The notes below the pieces were generated by a model. It saw only the letters and a program-made list of their open reading frames with translations, was not told the origin of the DNA and made no database searches. The position numbers and the translations under genes were made by a program. From Micromonospora sonchi (GTDB lineage: Bacteria > Actinomycetota > Actinomycetes > Mycobacteriales > Micromonosporaceae): a stretch of 64,000 bases of DNA. The stretch is taken from contig NZ_BMNB01000009.1 in the NCBI RefSeq assembly GCF_014646235.1, positions 168,109 to 232,108 of the forward strand. Direction: 5' to 3'. Shown piece by piece: positions 17,661 to 26,096 of this stretch. Each line of letters starts with the position of its first letter. Position 1 is the first letter of the stretch.

Positions 17661-18641
17661 ATGACAACCGACCAAGTGACAACCGAACGGGCGCGGCCGG
17701 AGCCGATCCGTGCCGTGCCCGTCCGGCATCCGGGACGCTGGATCACGGTGGCCGTGCTCGGCGTCCTGACCGCGATGTTCGTCCACCTGCTGGTGACCAA
17801 CGAGGCCTTCAACTGGTCCTTCATGGTGGACCGGATGTTCCGTCCGCCGATCATCGAGGGCCTGCTGCGCGGCACCGTCCTGATGACCGTGACCGCGATG
17901 CTGATCGGCGTCACCCTCGGCGTGGTGATCGCGGTGATGCGCCTGTCGGAGAATCCGATCCTGCGCGGGGTGGCCTGGCTCTACACCTGGTTCTTCCGGG
18001 CGGTGCCCCGGCTGGTGCTGCTGGCCGTCTTCGGCAACATCGGCATCCTGTGGAGCCGGATCGAGTTCGGGGTGCCGTTCGACACCCAGCTGGGCCAGCT
18101 GTTCGGCATCGACAACCTGCAACTGCGGTTGTTCGGGTTCTCCTCGCACGACATCCTCACCGGGTTCATGGCCGGCCTGCTGGGGCTCGCGCTGTCCGAG
18201 GCCGCGTACATGGCGGAGATCGTCCGGGCCGGCATCCAGTCGGTGGACCAGGGCCAGACCGAGGCGGCCCAGGCCCTGGGCATGAGCCGGGGCCAGTTGC
18301 TGCGCCGGGTGGTGCTGCCGCAGGCGATGCGGGTGATCATCCCGCCGACCGGCAACGAGACGATCGCGATGCTCAAGGACACCTCGCTGCTGTTGTACGT
18401 GCCGGTCAGCGTCGAGCTGTTCTTCCAGCTCGACGCGGTCGGCAATCGGACGTTCAAGATCTTCCCGATGTACGTCGCGGCCTGCCTGTGGTACCTCTTC
18501 CTGACCAGCATCCTGCTGGTGGGGCAGTACTTCCTGGAGCGGCACTTCGGCAAGGGGTACGGCACGGCCGGTCGGGCCCGCCTGCGGCTGCGCGGGGTGG
18601 CCGCCGAGGCCGGCGGCAACCCGGGGGAGGTGAAGCCGTGA
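17661..18641 (+). CDS. Polar amino acid ABC transporter permease
   Basis: A 326-residue permease of the His/Glu/Gln type. There is a first membrane segment near 30-55, a second near 75-95, and the cytoplasmic EAA loop [23 protein letters not shown] near 210-232 that docks the ATPase. [20 protein letters not shown] precedes it. The protein is longer than the usual 220-300 residues because of an N-terminal extension and a large loop between segments 3 and 4. It overlaps the ATPase gene by 4 bp (GTGA). Only one permease gene is present, so the complex should be a homodimer. Confidence 0.92.
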   Translation: MTTDQVTTERARPEPIRAVPVRHPGRWITVAVLGVLTAMFVHLLVTNEAFNWSFMVDRMFRPPIIEGLLRGTVLMTVTAMLIGVTLGVVIAVMRLSENPILRGVAWLYTWFFRAVPRLVLLAVFGNIGILWSRIEFGVPFDTQLGQLFGIDNLQLRLFGFSSHDILTGFMAGLLGLALSEAAYMAEIVRAGIQSVDQGQTEAAQALGMSRGQLLRRVVLPQAMRVIIPPTGNETIAMLKDTSLLLYVPVSVELFFQLDAVGNRTFKIFPMYVAACLWYLFLTSILLVGQYFLERHFGKGYGTAGRARLRLRGVAAEAGGNPGEVKP

Positions 18642-19498
18642 CCGAGTTGGTCATTCCCGGCCAGGCGGGTGCCCCGGAGGCGGAGTCCGACCTGATGGTG
18701 CGGGCCGAGCAGGTGCACAAGTCGTTCGGCTCGATCGAGGTGCTCAAGGGCATCGACCTGGAGGTGCGTACCGGCCAGGTGTGCTGCCTGCTCGGGCCCT
18801 CCGGCTCGGGCAAGTCGACCTTCCTGCGCTGCATCAACCATCTGGAGAAGATCAACGCCGGCCGGATCTGGGTGGACGGCGAGCTGATCGGCTACCGGCA
18901 GCGCGGCGACAAGCTGTACGAGATGCGGGAGAAGGAGGTCGCCGCCCAGCGCCGCGCCATCGGCATGGTGTTCCAGCGGTTCAACCTCTTCCCGCACAAG
19001 ACCGCTCTGGAGAACGTCACCGAGGCACCGCTGCTGGTGCGCAGGGAGAAGCGGGCCGAGGTCCGGGAGCAGGCGGCGCCGCTGCTGGGGCGCAGGGAGA
19101 AGCGGGCCGAGGTCCGGGAGCGGGCGGCGGCGCTGCTGGAGCGGGTGGGGCTGGGCGACCGGCTGCACAGCTATCCGAGCCAGCTCTCCGGCGGGCAGCA
19201 GCAGCGGGTGGCGATCGCCCGGGCCCTCGCCATGCAGCCGAAGTTGATGCTCTTCGACGAGCCGACCAGCGCGCTCGACCCGGAGCTGGTCGGCGAGGTG
19301 TTGGACGTGATGAAGGATCTGGCCCGCGAGGGCATGACGATGATCGTGGTGACCCACGAGATCGGCTTCGCCCGCGAGGTCGGCGACTCGCTGGTCTTCA
19401 TGGACGGCGGCGTGGTGGTCGAGCAGGGCAATCCGCGCGAGGTGATCGCCGCCCCGCAGCACGAGCGCACCAAGGCGTTCCTGGCCAAGGTGCTGTGA
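18638..19498 (+). CDS. Polar amino acid ABC transporter ATPase with internal duplication
   Basis: A 286-residue ATPase of the GlnQ type. Walker A is GPSGSGKST (53-61), the Q-loop is [15 protein letters not shown], the signature [16 protein letters not shown] and Walker [14 protein letters not shown] 17-residue unit ([17 protein letters not shown]) is present twice in a row at about 135-168, from an exact-length 51-bp tandem duplication. This falls in the helical subdomain between Q-loop and signature, and makes the protein longer than normal. GTG 18638 overlaps the permease stop. The reading frame is intact, so the importer is probably still functional. Confidence 0.93.
   Translation: MTELVIPGQAGAPEAESDLMVRAEQVHKSFGSIEVLKGIDLEVRTGQVCCLLGPSGSGKSTFLRCINHLEKINAGRIWVDGELIGYRQRGDKLYEMREKEVAAQRRAIGMVFQRFNLFPHKTALENVTEAPLLVRREKRAEVREQAAPLLGRREKRAEVRERAAALLERVGLGDRLHSYPSQLSGGQQQRVAIARALAMQPKLMLFDEPTSALDPELVGEVLDVMKDLAREGMTMIVVTHEIGFAREVGDSLVFMDGGVVVEQGNPREVIAAPQHERTKAFLAKVL
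19031..19141 (+). repeat. 51-bp in-frame tandem duplication in ATPase gene
   Basis: Unit 1 (19040-19090) and unit 2 (19091-19141) are 51 bp each and differ at only a few positions; the period also extends about 9 bp to the left. It adds 17 residues without breaking the frame. Confidence 0.9.
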
Positions 19499-19519
19499 GC
19501 CGCCCCCGCGGTTCCATTC

Positions 19520-19580
19520 GTTGATCATGAGGTTGGCGGCAGTTTGAAGATCGATTACTGCCGCTAACCTCATGATCAAC
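19520..19580. repeat. 61-bp dispersed palindrome, copy 1
   Basis: Arms of 24 bp (19520-19543 and 19557-19580, one mismatch) begin GTTGATCATGAGGTT and flank a 13-bp loop. It lies 21 bp after the ATPase stop and 70 bp before polA. The same element recurs at 27732 and 58174. It may act as a terminator or be a REP/MITE-like mobile sequence. Confidence 0.92.
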
Positions 19581-19636
19581 TTGGCTGGGTGGAGCGCGAG
19601 CGGGGGCGCTTCGACGGGCTTGTCGGCGGTACGGAC

Positions 19637-19642
19637 TAGAGT
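19637..19642 (+). promoter_or_regulatory. -10 box of leaderless polA
   Basis: TAGAGT lies 7 nt before GTG 19650, so the transcript would begin at the start codon. No convincing -35 is visible. Confidence 0.6.
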
Positions 19643-19649
19643 CGCTGCC

Positions 19650-22349
19650 GTGACAGCTACGACGCCGCGCCTGCTTCTCGTCGACGGACACTCCCTGGCA
19701 TACCGGGCCTTCTTCGCCCTGCCGGTGGAGAACTTCTCCACCACGACAGGGCAGCCGACCAACGCGGTCTACGGCTTCACCTCGATGCTGATCAACGTGC
19801 TCCGCGACGAGCGGCCGACCCACATCGTGGTCGCCTTCGACGTGTCCCGTCGCTCGTTCCGCACCGACCGTTACGCCGAGTACAAGGCCGGCCGCAGCGA
19901 GACCCCCACCGACTTCAAGGGCCAGGTCAGCCTGGTCAAGGAGGTCCTGGCCGCGCTGCGCGTCCCAGCGGTGGAGAAGGAGGGCTACGAGGCCGACGAC
20001 ATCATCGCCACCCTGGCCTGCCAGGCCCGCGACGCGGGCATGCCGGTGCTGATCTGCACCGGCGACCGGGACGCCTTCCAACTCGTCGACGAGCAGATCA
20101 CCGTGCTCTACCCACGCAAGGGCGTCTCCGACCTGGCCCGGATGGATCCGGCCGCGGTCGAGGCCAAGTACGGCGTCCCACCGCAGCGCCACCGCGACCT
20201 GGCCGCGCTGGTCGGCGAGACCAGCGACAACCTGCCGGGCGTCCCCGGCGTCGGCCCGAAGACCGCGGCCAAGTGGATCAACACGTACGGCGGGGTGGAG
20301 GGCATCATCGCCCGCGCCGACGAGATCAAGGGCAAGGCCGGCGAGAGCCTGCGCGAGCGGCTGGCCGACGTGATCCGCAACTACGAGATCAACTGCCTGG
20401 TCACCGACCTGGAGCTGCCCATCCGCCCCGACGACGCCCGCTGGCCGGGATGGGACCGCGAGGCGGTGCACCAGGTCTTCGACACCCTCCAGTTCCGCAT
20501 CCTGCGCGACCGGCTCTACCAGTACCTCGAGGCGGTCGAGCCGGAGGCGGAGGCGGGCTTCGACCTGGCCGGTGAGCTGCTCACCGCACCGGGCGCCCTG
20601 GCCGGCTGGCTGGCGACGCACGCGGCGGCCGACACCCCGGTCGGGGTGGGGGTCAAGCTCGACACCGGCCCCAACCGGCGGCACACCGCCAGCGTCGTCG
20701 GCATGGCCCTGGCCACCGGCGACGGCGCGGCGGCCTGGTTCGACCCGGGCGCGCTCGACGCGGCCGACGAGGCGGCCCTGGCCGGCTGGCTGGCCGACGA
20801 GACCCGGCCCAAGGTGCTGCACGACAGCAAGCCGGCCGTGCTCGCCTTCGCCGCGCACGGCTGGACCCTGGCCGGCATCGCCCGGGACACCCAGATCGCG
20901 GCCTACCTGGCCCGCCCCGACCAGCGTTCCTACGACCTGACCGACCTGGCGCTGCGCTACCTGCACCGCGAGCTGCGGGTCGACGCGCCCGACAACGGCC
21001 AGCTGACGCTCGACGGGCTCGGCGCCGACGGCGAGGCCGAGCAGAACCTCATGCTCCAGGCCCGCGCCACCCTGGACCTGGCCGAGGCGATCGACGCGGA
21101 GCTGTCCCGCGACGGCGAGCAGTCCGCTCGGCTGATGGCCGGGGTGGAGCTGCCGCTGATGCGGGTCCTCGCCGACATGGAGCGCACCGGCATCGCCGCC
21201 GACACCGACTACCTCTCCGAACTGGAGGCGCACTTCGCCGCCGAGGTCAAGGCCGCCGCCCAGAGCGCGTACGCGGTGATCGACCGGGAGTTCAACCTCG
21301 GCTCGCCCAAGCAGCTTCAGGAGATCCTCTTCAATGAGCTGAACCTGCCAAAGACGAAGCGGATCAAGACGGGCTACACCACCGACGCCGACGCGTTGCA
21401 GTGGCTCTACGCGCAGACCGAGCACCCGCTCCTGCACCACCTGCTGCGCCACCGCGACGTGGCGAGGCTCAAGTCGACGGTCGACGGTCTGCTCAAGTCG
21501 GTCTCCGACGACGGGCGCATCCACACCACGTTCAACCAGACGGTGGCCGCCACCGGTCGGCTCTCCTCCACCGAGCCCAACCTCCAGAACATCCCGATCC
21601 GCACCGAGGAGGGTCGGCGCATCCGCCGCGCCTTCGTGGTGGGGGAGGGGTACGAATGCCTGCTCACCGCCGACTACAGCCAGATCGAGATGCGGATCAT
21701 GGCGCACCTGTCGACGGACGACGCGTTGATCGAGGCGTTCAACTCCGGGCACGACTTCCACGCGGCGACCGCCTCCTCCGTCTTCGCGGTCGGGGTGGCC
21801 GAGGTGACCCCGGACCAGCGGCGCAAGATCAAGGCGATGAACTACGGCCTGGCGTACGGGCTGAGCGCGTTCGGCCTGTCCCAGCAGCTCGGCATCAGCG
21901 CCGAGGAGGCGCGTGGGCTGATGGAGGTCTACTTCGCCGGCTTCGGCGGCGTCCGTGACTACCTGCACGAGGTGGTTGCCCGGGCCCGCCAGGACGGCTA
22001 CACCTCCACCATCCTGGGTCGCCGCCGCTACCTGCCCGACCTGGTCAGCGACAACCGGCAGCGCCGGGAGATGGCCGAGCGGATGGCGCTCAACGCCCCG
22101 ATCCAGGGCTCCGCGGCCGACATCATCAAGGTGGCCATGCTGCACGTCGACACCGCGCTGCGCGACGCCGGGCTGCGCTCCCGGATGCTGCTGCAGGTGC
22201 ACGACGAACTGGTCTTCGAGGTGGCGCCGGGAGAGCGGGCGGCGCTGGAGGAGCTGGTGCGGCGCGAGATGGGTGGGGCGTACCCGCTCTCCGTGCCGCT
22301 GGAGGTCTCCATCGGCGAGGGCCCCGACTGGAACAGCGCCGACCACTGA
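19650..22349 (+). CDS. polA: DNA polymerase I
   Basis: The 899-residue enzyme fills gaps in excision repair and removes RNA primers. The N-terminal 5'-3' nuclease (about 1-300) begins RLLLVDGHSLAYRAFFALP and includes GDRDAFQLVD and GVGPKTAAKWI. The middle exonuclease-like domain (about 310-490) lacks a recognisable DxE proofreading motif, as in other actinobacterial PolA. The polymerase domain (about 500-899) has DYSQIEMR (motif A, about 675), a finger helix KIKAMNYGLAYG and QVHDELVFE (motif C, about 850). GTG 19650 is chosen because TANNNT lies 7 nt upstream and the family starts here; an in-frame ATG at 19572 lies inside the palindromic repeat. Pairing with uvrB, uvrA, uvrC and recQ nearby fits excision repair. 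Confidence 0.96.
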   Translation: MTATTPRLLLVDGHSLAYRAFFALPVENFSTTTGQPTNAVYGFTSMLINVLRDERPTHIVVAFDVSRRSFRTDRYAEYKAGRSETPTDFKGQVSLVKEVLAALRVPAVEKEGYEADDIIATLACQARDAGMPVLICTGDRDAFQLVDEQITVLYPRKGVSDLARMDPAAVEAKYGVPPQRHRDLAALVGETSDNLPGVPGVGPKTAAKWINTYGGVEGIIARADEIKGKAGESLRERLADVIRNYEINCLVTDLELPIRPDDARWPGWDREAVHQVFDTLQFRILRDRLYQYLEAVEPEAEAGFDLAGELLTAPGALAGWLATHAAADTPVGVGVKLDTGPNRRHTASVVGMALATGDGAAAWFDPGALDAADEAALAGWLADETRPKVLHDSKPAVLAFAAHGWTLAGIARDTQIAAYLARPDQRSYDLTDLALRYLHRELRVDAPDNGQLTLDGLGADGEAEQNLMLQARATLDLAEAIDAELSRDGEQSARLMAGVELPLMRVLADMERTGIAADTDYLSELEAHFAAEVKAAAQSAYAVIDREFNLGSPKQLQEILFNELNLPKTKRIKTGYTTDADALQWLYAQTEHPLLHHLLRHRDVARLKSTVDGLLKSVSDDGRIHTTFNQTVAATGRLSSTEPNLQNIPIRTEEGRRIRRAFVVGEGYECLLTADYSQIEMRIMAHLSTDDALIEAFNSGHDFHAATASSVFAVGVAEVTPDQRRKIKAMNYGLAYGLSAFGLSQQLGISAEEARGLMEVYFAGFGGVRDYLHEVVARARQDGYTSTILGRRRYLPDLVSDNRQRREMAERMALNAPIQGSAADIIKVAMLHVDTALRDAGLRSRMLLQVHDELVFEVAPGERAALEELVRREMGGAYPLSVPLEVSIGEGPDWNSADH

Positions 22350-22427
22350 GGCCGCAGGTTTTCCGGGCAGCATGCCGGTGGATCGACGAGGTCTGCCATC
22401 CTCGCCAGAAGTCGCTGTTGCCTCCAC

Positions 22428-23078
22428 TCAGACCAGGTGGTGGGTGTCGTTGAGGTAGGCGATCCAGTGGTTGTGGAAATGGTCGTCCTCGCGCAGGTGG
22501 GTGATGCCCCCGGGGGAGAAGCGGATGCCCACCAGGCCCGCCGTGTCGACGGGCATGCCGATCCAGGCCGCGAGCAGGAACGTGGCCGTTCCCCCGTGGG
22601 TCACCACGACCTGATGCTCCACCGTCGACCGTAGGATCCGGTCCAGCGCGGCGTAGGCGCGTACGGCCAGTTCCCATTTCGTCTCAGCGCCGGGGATGCC
22701 CTCGTCGTGCCGCATCCGCTCACCGGTGGCGGGCGGCGGTATGAACCGTTCGTCTAGCCACGCCTGCGGGCGTCCTCCTGCCTCGCCGTACGACTTCTCG
22801 CGCAGGTCGGCGTCGAGCACCACGCCCACTCCGAGCCGCTTGCCGAGCACCTCCGCTGTCCGCCGGGCGCGCAGCAGGTCCGACGAGAACACCTCGACGG
22901 CAGCAGCCGGCGGCAACCGGTCGACCAAGGCCTGCGCGATCTGCCCGGCGTGCGCAAGGCCGCGATCAGTGAGGTCGGAGTCGAACCATCCGCCGACCAG
23001 TCCATCGACGTGGTGCGTCGCCTCCGGGCCCTCCGTTACGGCGGTAAGGCGGTATCCGGCCCACCAGGATCCCACCAT
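22428..23078 (-). CDS. Histidine phosphatase family protein with altered active-site N-terminus
   Basis: From about residue 20 this 216-residue protein follows a known actinobacterial phosphoglycerate-mutase-like phosphatase: ATHHVDGLVGGWFDSDLTDRG, EVFSSDLLRARRTAEVLG, LREKSYGEAGGRPQAWLDERF and VVTHGGTATFLLAAW, the last holding the second catalytic His. The segment that should carry the nucleophilic His, normally VTHPEATHH, reads VTEGPEATHH. The first 14 residues also resemble nothing in the family. The 5' end abuts a decayed SDR gene, so the true N-terminus was probably lost in a rearrangement. The protein may be made but is unlikely to be an active phosphatase. The start is uncertain. Confidence 0.65.
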   Translation of the reverse strand: MVGSWWAGYRLTAVTEGPEATHHVDGLVGGWFDSDLTDRGLAHAGQIAQALVDRLPPAAAVEVFSSDLLRARRTAEVLGKRLGVGVVLDADLREKSYGEAGGRPQAWLDERFIPPPATGERMRHDEGIPGAETKWELAVRAYAALDRILRSTVEHQVVVTHGGTATFLLAAWIGMPVDTAGLVGIRFSPGGITHLREDDHFHNHWIAYLNDTHHLV

Positions 23079-23119
23079 TCCGCCGAAACCGAGTCGAGCA
23101 ACCTGCTCTGGCTACCGGC

Positions 23120-23463
23120 TGGCGTCCCTCGCGGCCAGGCCCGCCCTTCAACACGCTCGTCGACGACTCGTCGAGGGCGGCCCGATGGGTGTGTCGATCG
23201 CGCCCGAGGCCACCGCGACCACCCCGGATGCTCTGCGGCGCCAGTTCCACCGCCCAGCTGCGGGTCAGCGAGTCGAGGGCGACCTTGCCGGCCGGGCAGC
23301 CGTCTCGTCGAACTCGGCGAGAGAGCTGTCGCCGGCGATCCCGGCGTTGTTGATCAGAACCGCCAGGACGTGGGCGCCGTGCCGAAGGCGCGGGCGGTGG
23401 CCCGGCCGATGCCGGTGCCTGCCCCGGTGACGACGGCGACCCTGCGTTGCGTTTCGTTCATGC
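23120..23463 (-). pseudogene. Decayed SDR family oxidoreductase
   Basis: From ATG 23463 the strand reads MNETQRRVAVVTGAGTGIGR, a classic Rossmann start of a short-chain dehydrogenase, then stops in a new frame. A second frame gives LINNAGIAGDSSLAEFDE, the NNAG motif, and a third gives AGKVALDSLTRSWAVELAP then, after another shift, GAIDTPIG. The catalytic YxxxK segment is missing. At least two internal deletions and one further frameshift have reduced a 250-residue gene to about 340 bp. It runs directly into the 5' end of the altered histidine phosphatase. Confidence 0.8.
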
Positions 23464-23578
23464 CGCCGATCGTCCGACCCTGCCGTCAGCGGCAGGGTCA
23501 AGCGGGCCGGCATCGGCGGATGGCGGCCCGTCGGGTGGAACGGCCACCCGGGCACGCGACCGGGCGGCGCGAGGCGGG

Positions 23579-24010
23579 TCAGCGGCCCGGTCCCCGGCGC
23601 TCCTTCGGTGGGGCGCCGTGTCGTTCGAGGGCCTTGCGGGACGGGCCGCCGGGGGGCGGCAGCGGGGCCTTGACCGGGTCGTGGCCCCAGTTCATCAGGG
23701 AGTACCGCCACCGGGTCGCGCGGACGTCGCCGCTCGGCCGTTGCGCCATGTGTCGCCGGACGTACCCGACGACCTTGCGCATGTGCTTGTAGTCGGCCTC
23801 GGTGAGCTGGTCGCGCTTGCGGCGCAGCAGGTCGATGATCTTCCGGCCGGACTCGTGGCCGACCGACTCGCCGCCCTCGGTGCCCTTCTTCTGCCAGCCG
23901 ACGTGCTTGGACTCCTCGCTCTCCAACCACGTGGACAGCTCGCCGGGTTTCATGTTCACCGCCTCGGTGAACTCCCGGTAGGTCTGCTCCGGATCGGCGC
24001 TACGACTCAC
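23579..24010 (-). CDS. DUF3140 family protein
   Basis: A 143-residue basic protein of the DUF3140 family. It has REFTEAVNMKPGELSTWLE, SKHVGWQKKG.EGGESVGHESGRKI and DYKHMRKVVGYVRRHMAQRP, a small DNA-binding-like helical domain, then a proline/arginine-rich tail (about 110-143). It starts 11 bp inside the DUF2945 gene, so the two are coupled. The function is not known. In other actinobacteria the two domains are often neighbours; I cannot say more from sequence. Confidence 0.8.
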   Translation of the reverse strand: MSRSADPEQTYREFTEAVNMKPGELSTWLESEESKHVGWQKKGTEGGESVGHESGRKIIDLLRRKRDQLTEADYKHMRKVVGYVRRHMAQRPSGDVRATRWRYSLMNWGHDPVKAPLPPPGGPSRKALERHGAPPKERRGPGR

Positions 24011-24215
24011 GGCGCAGCACCTCCGGGCGGTGTGCGACGTCCCGACCCGAGTCGTCGTTGCGGATGCGGTACTGCGGCTCCTCCGGGGAGGCGTTCACCG
24101 CGTGTCCGCGTACGTGGGTGCGTTCGGTGAGCTTCTCCTTGACGACTCCGTACGCCCGGCCGCTGTGGCTGGCCCAGGAGACGTGGTCGCCCCTGCGGAA
24201 TTCCTTGTCGGCCAT
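24000..24215 (-). CDS. DUF2945 / TUDOR-like small protein
   Basis: A 71-residue protein of the DUF2945 family (also called hypervirulence-associated TUDOR domain). It starts KEFRRGDHVSWASHSGRAYG, a small beta-barrel pattern, with VNASPEEPQYRIRNDDSGR and VAHRPEVLRR at the end. It is coupled to the DUF3140 gene. It is probably cytosolic and basic; a nucleic-acid or chromatin-like role is only a guess from the fold name. Confidence 0.8.
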   Translation of the reverse strand: MADKEFRRGDHVSWASHSGRAYGVVKEKLTERTHVRGHAVNASPEEPQYRIRNDDSGRDVAHRPEVLRRES

Positions 24216-24268
24216 GCCCGAGGGTTACCCGGGGGCACCGGCCGGAAACGACCAGGGCGGGGTACGCG

Positions 24269-24876
24269 CTACGGGGTGATCTCGGTGATCGGCAGCTTGA
24301 TGTCGAAGGGCTCGCTCAGCTCGATCAGCTCCGCGCTGTCGACGACCAGCTCGTACTGCCGCTCACCGCCCGGCCCGATCCGGTCTCCGAGGCGGTACGC
24401 GTACAGGTGCACGGGGTTCTGCTCGAACGCCAGTAGAAGGGGATGCCGGCGGCGGCGTACTCACCCGGCTTGGCGAACCGGTCGACCCGCCGGGTGCCGG
24501 GCGAGACGACCTCGACGGCCAGGACGACGTCCGTCGGCCGCAGCCGGGACCGGTCGGAGGGTAGCCCGGCGCGGCACAGCACCACGTCCGGCTGCCGGCT
24601 GGTGTTGTGGCTGAGCCCGACGCCGACCGCTTGGGTGGCGCGCAGGTGAGCCGGCGCGTGGGAGCGCAGCCACAGCCACAGCCACAGCAGGCTGGAGATG
24701 TCCTGATGGCCCAGGGTGGGGGAGGGTGTCACCTGGATGACTCCGTCGACGAGTTCGACGCGGGGGGCATCGTCCGGCAGGGCGAGCAGATCCTCCAGCG
24801 TGTAGTCCGCACGCTGCTGCCGCATCGGGTCCGGACACCAGGGGCCAGGTGATGTCGGGATGGGCTCGGCGCTCAC
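24269..24876 (-). pseudogene. Uma2 family endonuclease with a one-base frameshift
   Basis: The first 147 or so codons match the Uma2 (DUF820) family, a PD-(D/E)XK nuclease fold: YTLEDLLALPDDAPRVELVDG, QPDVVLCRAG and DVVLAVEVVSPGT. After GIPFYWR the frame breaks near 24433. In the next frame the expected end continues as FEQNPVHLYAYRLGD and ELVVDSAELIELSEP up to TAG at 24269. The total is one base short of a multiple of three. Either the gene is inactive or the base is a sequencing error. GTG 24876 has a TANNNT box 6 nt upstream. Confidence 0.8.
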
Positions 24877-24882
24877 GGGCCG

Positions 24883-24888
24883 AGCCTA
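24883..24888 (-). promoter_or_regulatory. -10 box of leaderless Uma2 gene
   Basis: TAGGCT on the minus strand lies 6 nt before GTG 24876. Confidence 0.5.
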
Positions 24889-24931
24889 CCGCCGACGAAC
24901 GAGACAGACGTCGCACCAGGAGTGCGGCGAT

Positions 24932-25738
24932 TCAGTCCGATGGTTTCTCGGTGACGAAGATGGCGGTGCCGGGGAAGAGCCGCCCGCGCAGCGGGCTCCA
25001 CTGTCCCCAGATCCCCTCGTGTCCCTCGGGCCACTCCGGTTCCACCAGGTCCACCACCCGGAACCCGGCGCCGACCAACTCGCGGACCCGGTCGCCGAGG
25101 GTGCGGTGCTGCTCGACGTAGCTGGCCACGCCGTGCTCGTCCTGCTCCACGTACGGGCGGGTGTCGAAGTACGAGTGCACGGCGACCAGCCCGGCCTCGC
25201 CCGGGTCGTCGAGGAAGACCCAGCGCATCGGGTGGGTGACCGAGAAGACCCAGCGGCCGCCGGCGCGCAACACCCGGTGCACCTCGCGCATCAACGCCGC
25301 CGAGTCGTCGACGAAGGGCACCGCGCCGAACGCCGTGCAGGCGATGTCGAAGCTCGCGTCGCGAAAGGGCAGCGCCAGCGCGTCGGCCTGGGCCAGTGGC
25401 ACGCGTACGCCGGAGCGCTCGGCGGCCTGGACGGCGTGGCGCAACATGCCGGCGGACAGGTCCACGGCGACCGGCCGGGCGCCCTGGGTGGCCAGCCAGC
25501 GGGCGCAGGCCGCCGCCCCGCAGCCGACCTCCAGCACCCGGCGTCCGGCCACCTCGCCGAGCAACCGGGCGTCGGCCTCGCGCAGCCCCTCGGGGCACCA
25601 GACGAAGTCCACGTCGCCCAGGAAGTCCCCGTGTTCGGCCTGGTACGCGTCGGCGTCAGTGTCCCACCAGCGGCGGTTGGCGCGGCGCGCCTCGGCGTCG
25701 CCGACCCGGCGCCGGGTCACCCGGTTGTCGTCGTCCAC
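24932..25738 (-). CDS. Class I SAM-dependent methyltransferase
   Basis: A 268-residue methyltransferase. The Rossmann motif I is VLEVGCGAAACARWLA (about 69-84), with AVDLSAGMLRHA (motif II), ADALALPFRDASFDIACTAF (motif III) and HRVLRAGGRWVFSVTHP (motif IV). The N-terminal helix has RRWWDTDADAYQAEHGDF, typical of a large uncharacterised actinobacterial group. The methyl acceptor cannot be inferred. GTG 25738 has a TANNNT box 6 nt upstream, so it looks leaderless. It is divergent from rpsA. Confidence 0.9.
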   Translation of the reverse strand: MDDDNRVTRRRVGDAEARRANRRWWDTDADAYQAEHGDFLGDVDFVWCPEGLREADARLLGEVAGRRVLEVGCGAAACARWLATQGARPVAVDLSAGMLRHAVQAAERSGVRVPLAQADALALPFRDASFDIACTAFGAVPFVDDSAALMREVHRVLRAGGRWVFSVTHPMRWVFLDDPGEAGLVAVHSYFDTRPYVEQDEHGVASYVEQHRTLGDRVRELVGAGFRVVDLVEPEWPEGHEGIWGQWSPLRGRLFPGTAIFVTEKPSD

Positions 25739-25744
25739 CAGTTC

Positions 25745-25750
25745 ACGCTA
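25745..25750 (-). promoter_or_regulatory. -10 box of leaderless methyltransferase
   Basis: TAGCGT on the minus strand lies 6 nt before GTG 25738. Confidence 0.55.
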
Positions 25751-26096
25751 GGCCCCGGCGCGGACGGGACCGGCGTCGGGCCGGTGTTCACGGCCGCGCC
25801 CCGGTGACGATCCGGGGCTCGGGTGGGGCCGTCTGGCCGGAAATCTCCGCTTTCGCGGGTGGTGCGGCGATCGGGAGCCGGGAGGGCTTGCACGCTGTGG
25901 TAATGCAACGGGTAGGGTAGACGATGCGCTCGCGGATCGTGTGCCTCGGCAGGGAGCAGGTGCGCGGTCGACGGAGTCACATCAAGATGTCGTTCAGCGA
26001 TTTCCGGGTGGGCCCGCCGACGGATCCGTTGGCGCGCACAGGTCACCGCGACACCAACCTGCTGTGACACACCATCCGACCGGAGCAACCGCCCAC
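25751..26096 (+). promoter_or_regulatory. rpsA upstream region
   Basis: This gap of about 350 bp holds no gene I can support. A weak promoter candidate is TTGCAC (25888-25893) with TAGGGT (25913-25918), 19 nt apart, which would give an rpsA leader of about 170 nt. The leader may carry autoregulatory structure, as for S1 in other bacteria, but I see no clear hairpin. Confidence 0.4.

Noticed and set aside
19398..22427. A 1009-codon open frame on the minus strand opposite polA
   Set aside because: Its translation is low-complexity Gly/Val/Arg/Gln sequence made by the third-position bias of polA; polA itself has all family motifs.
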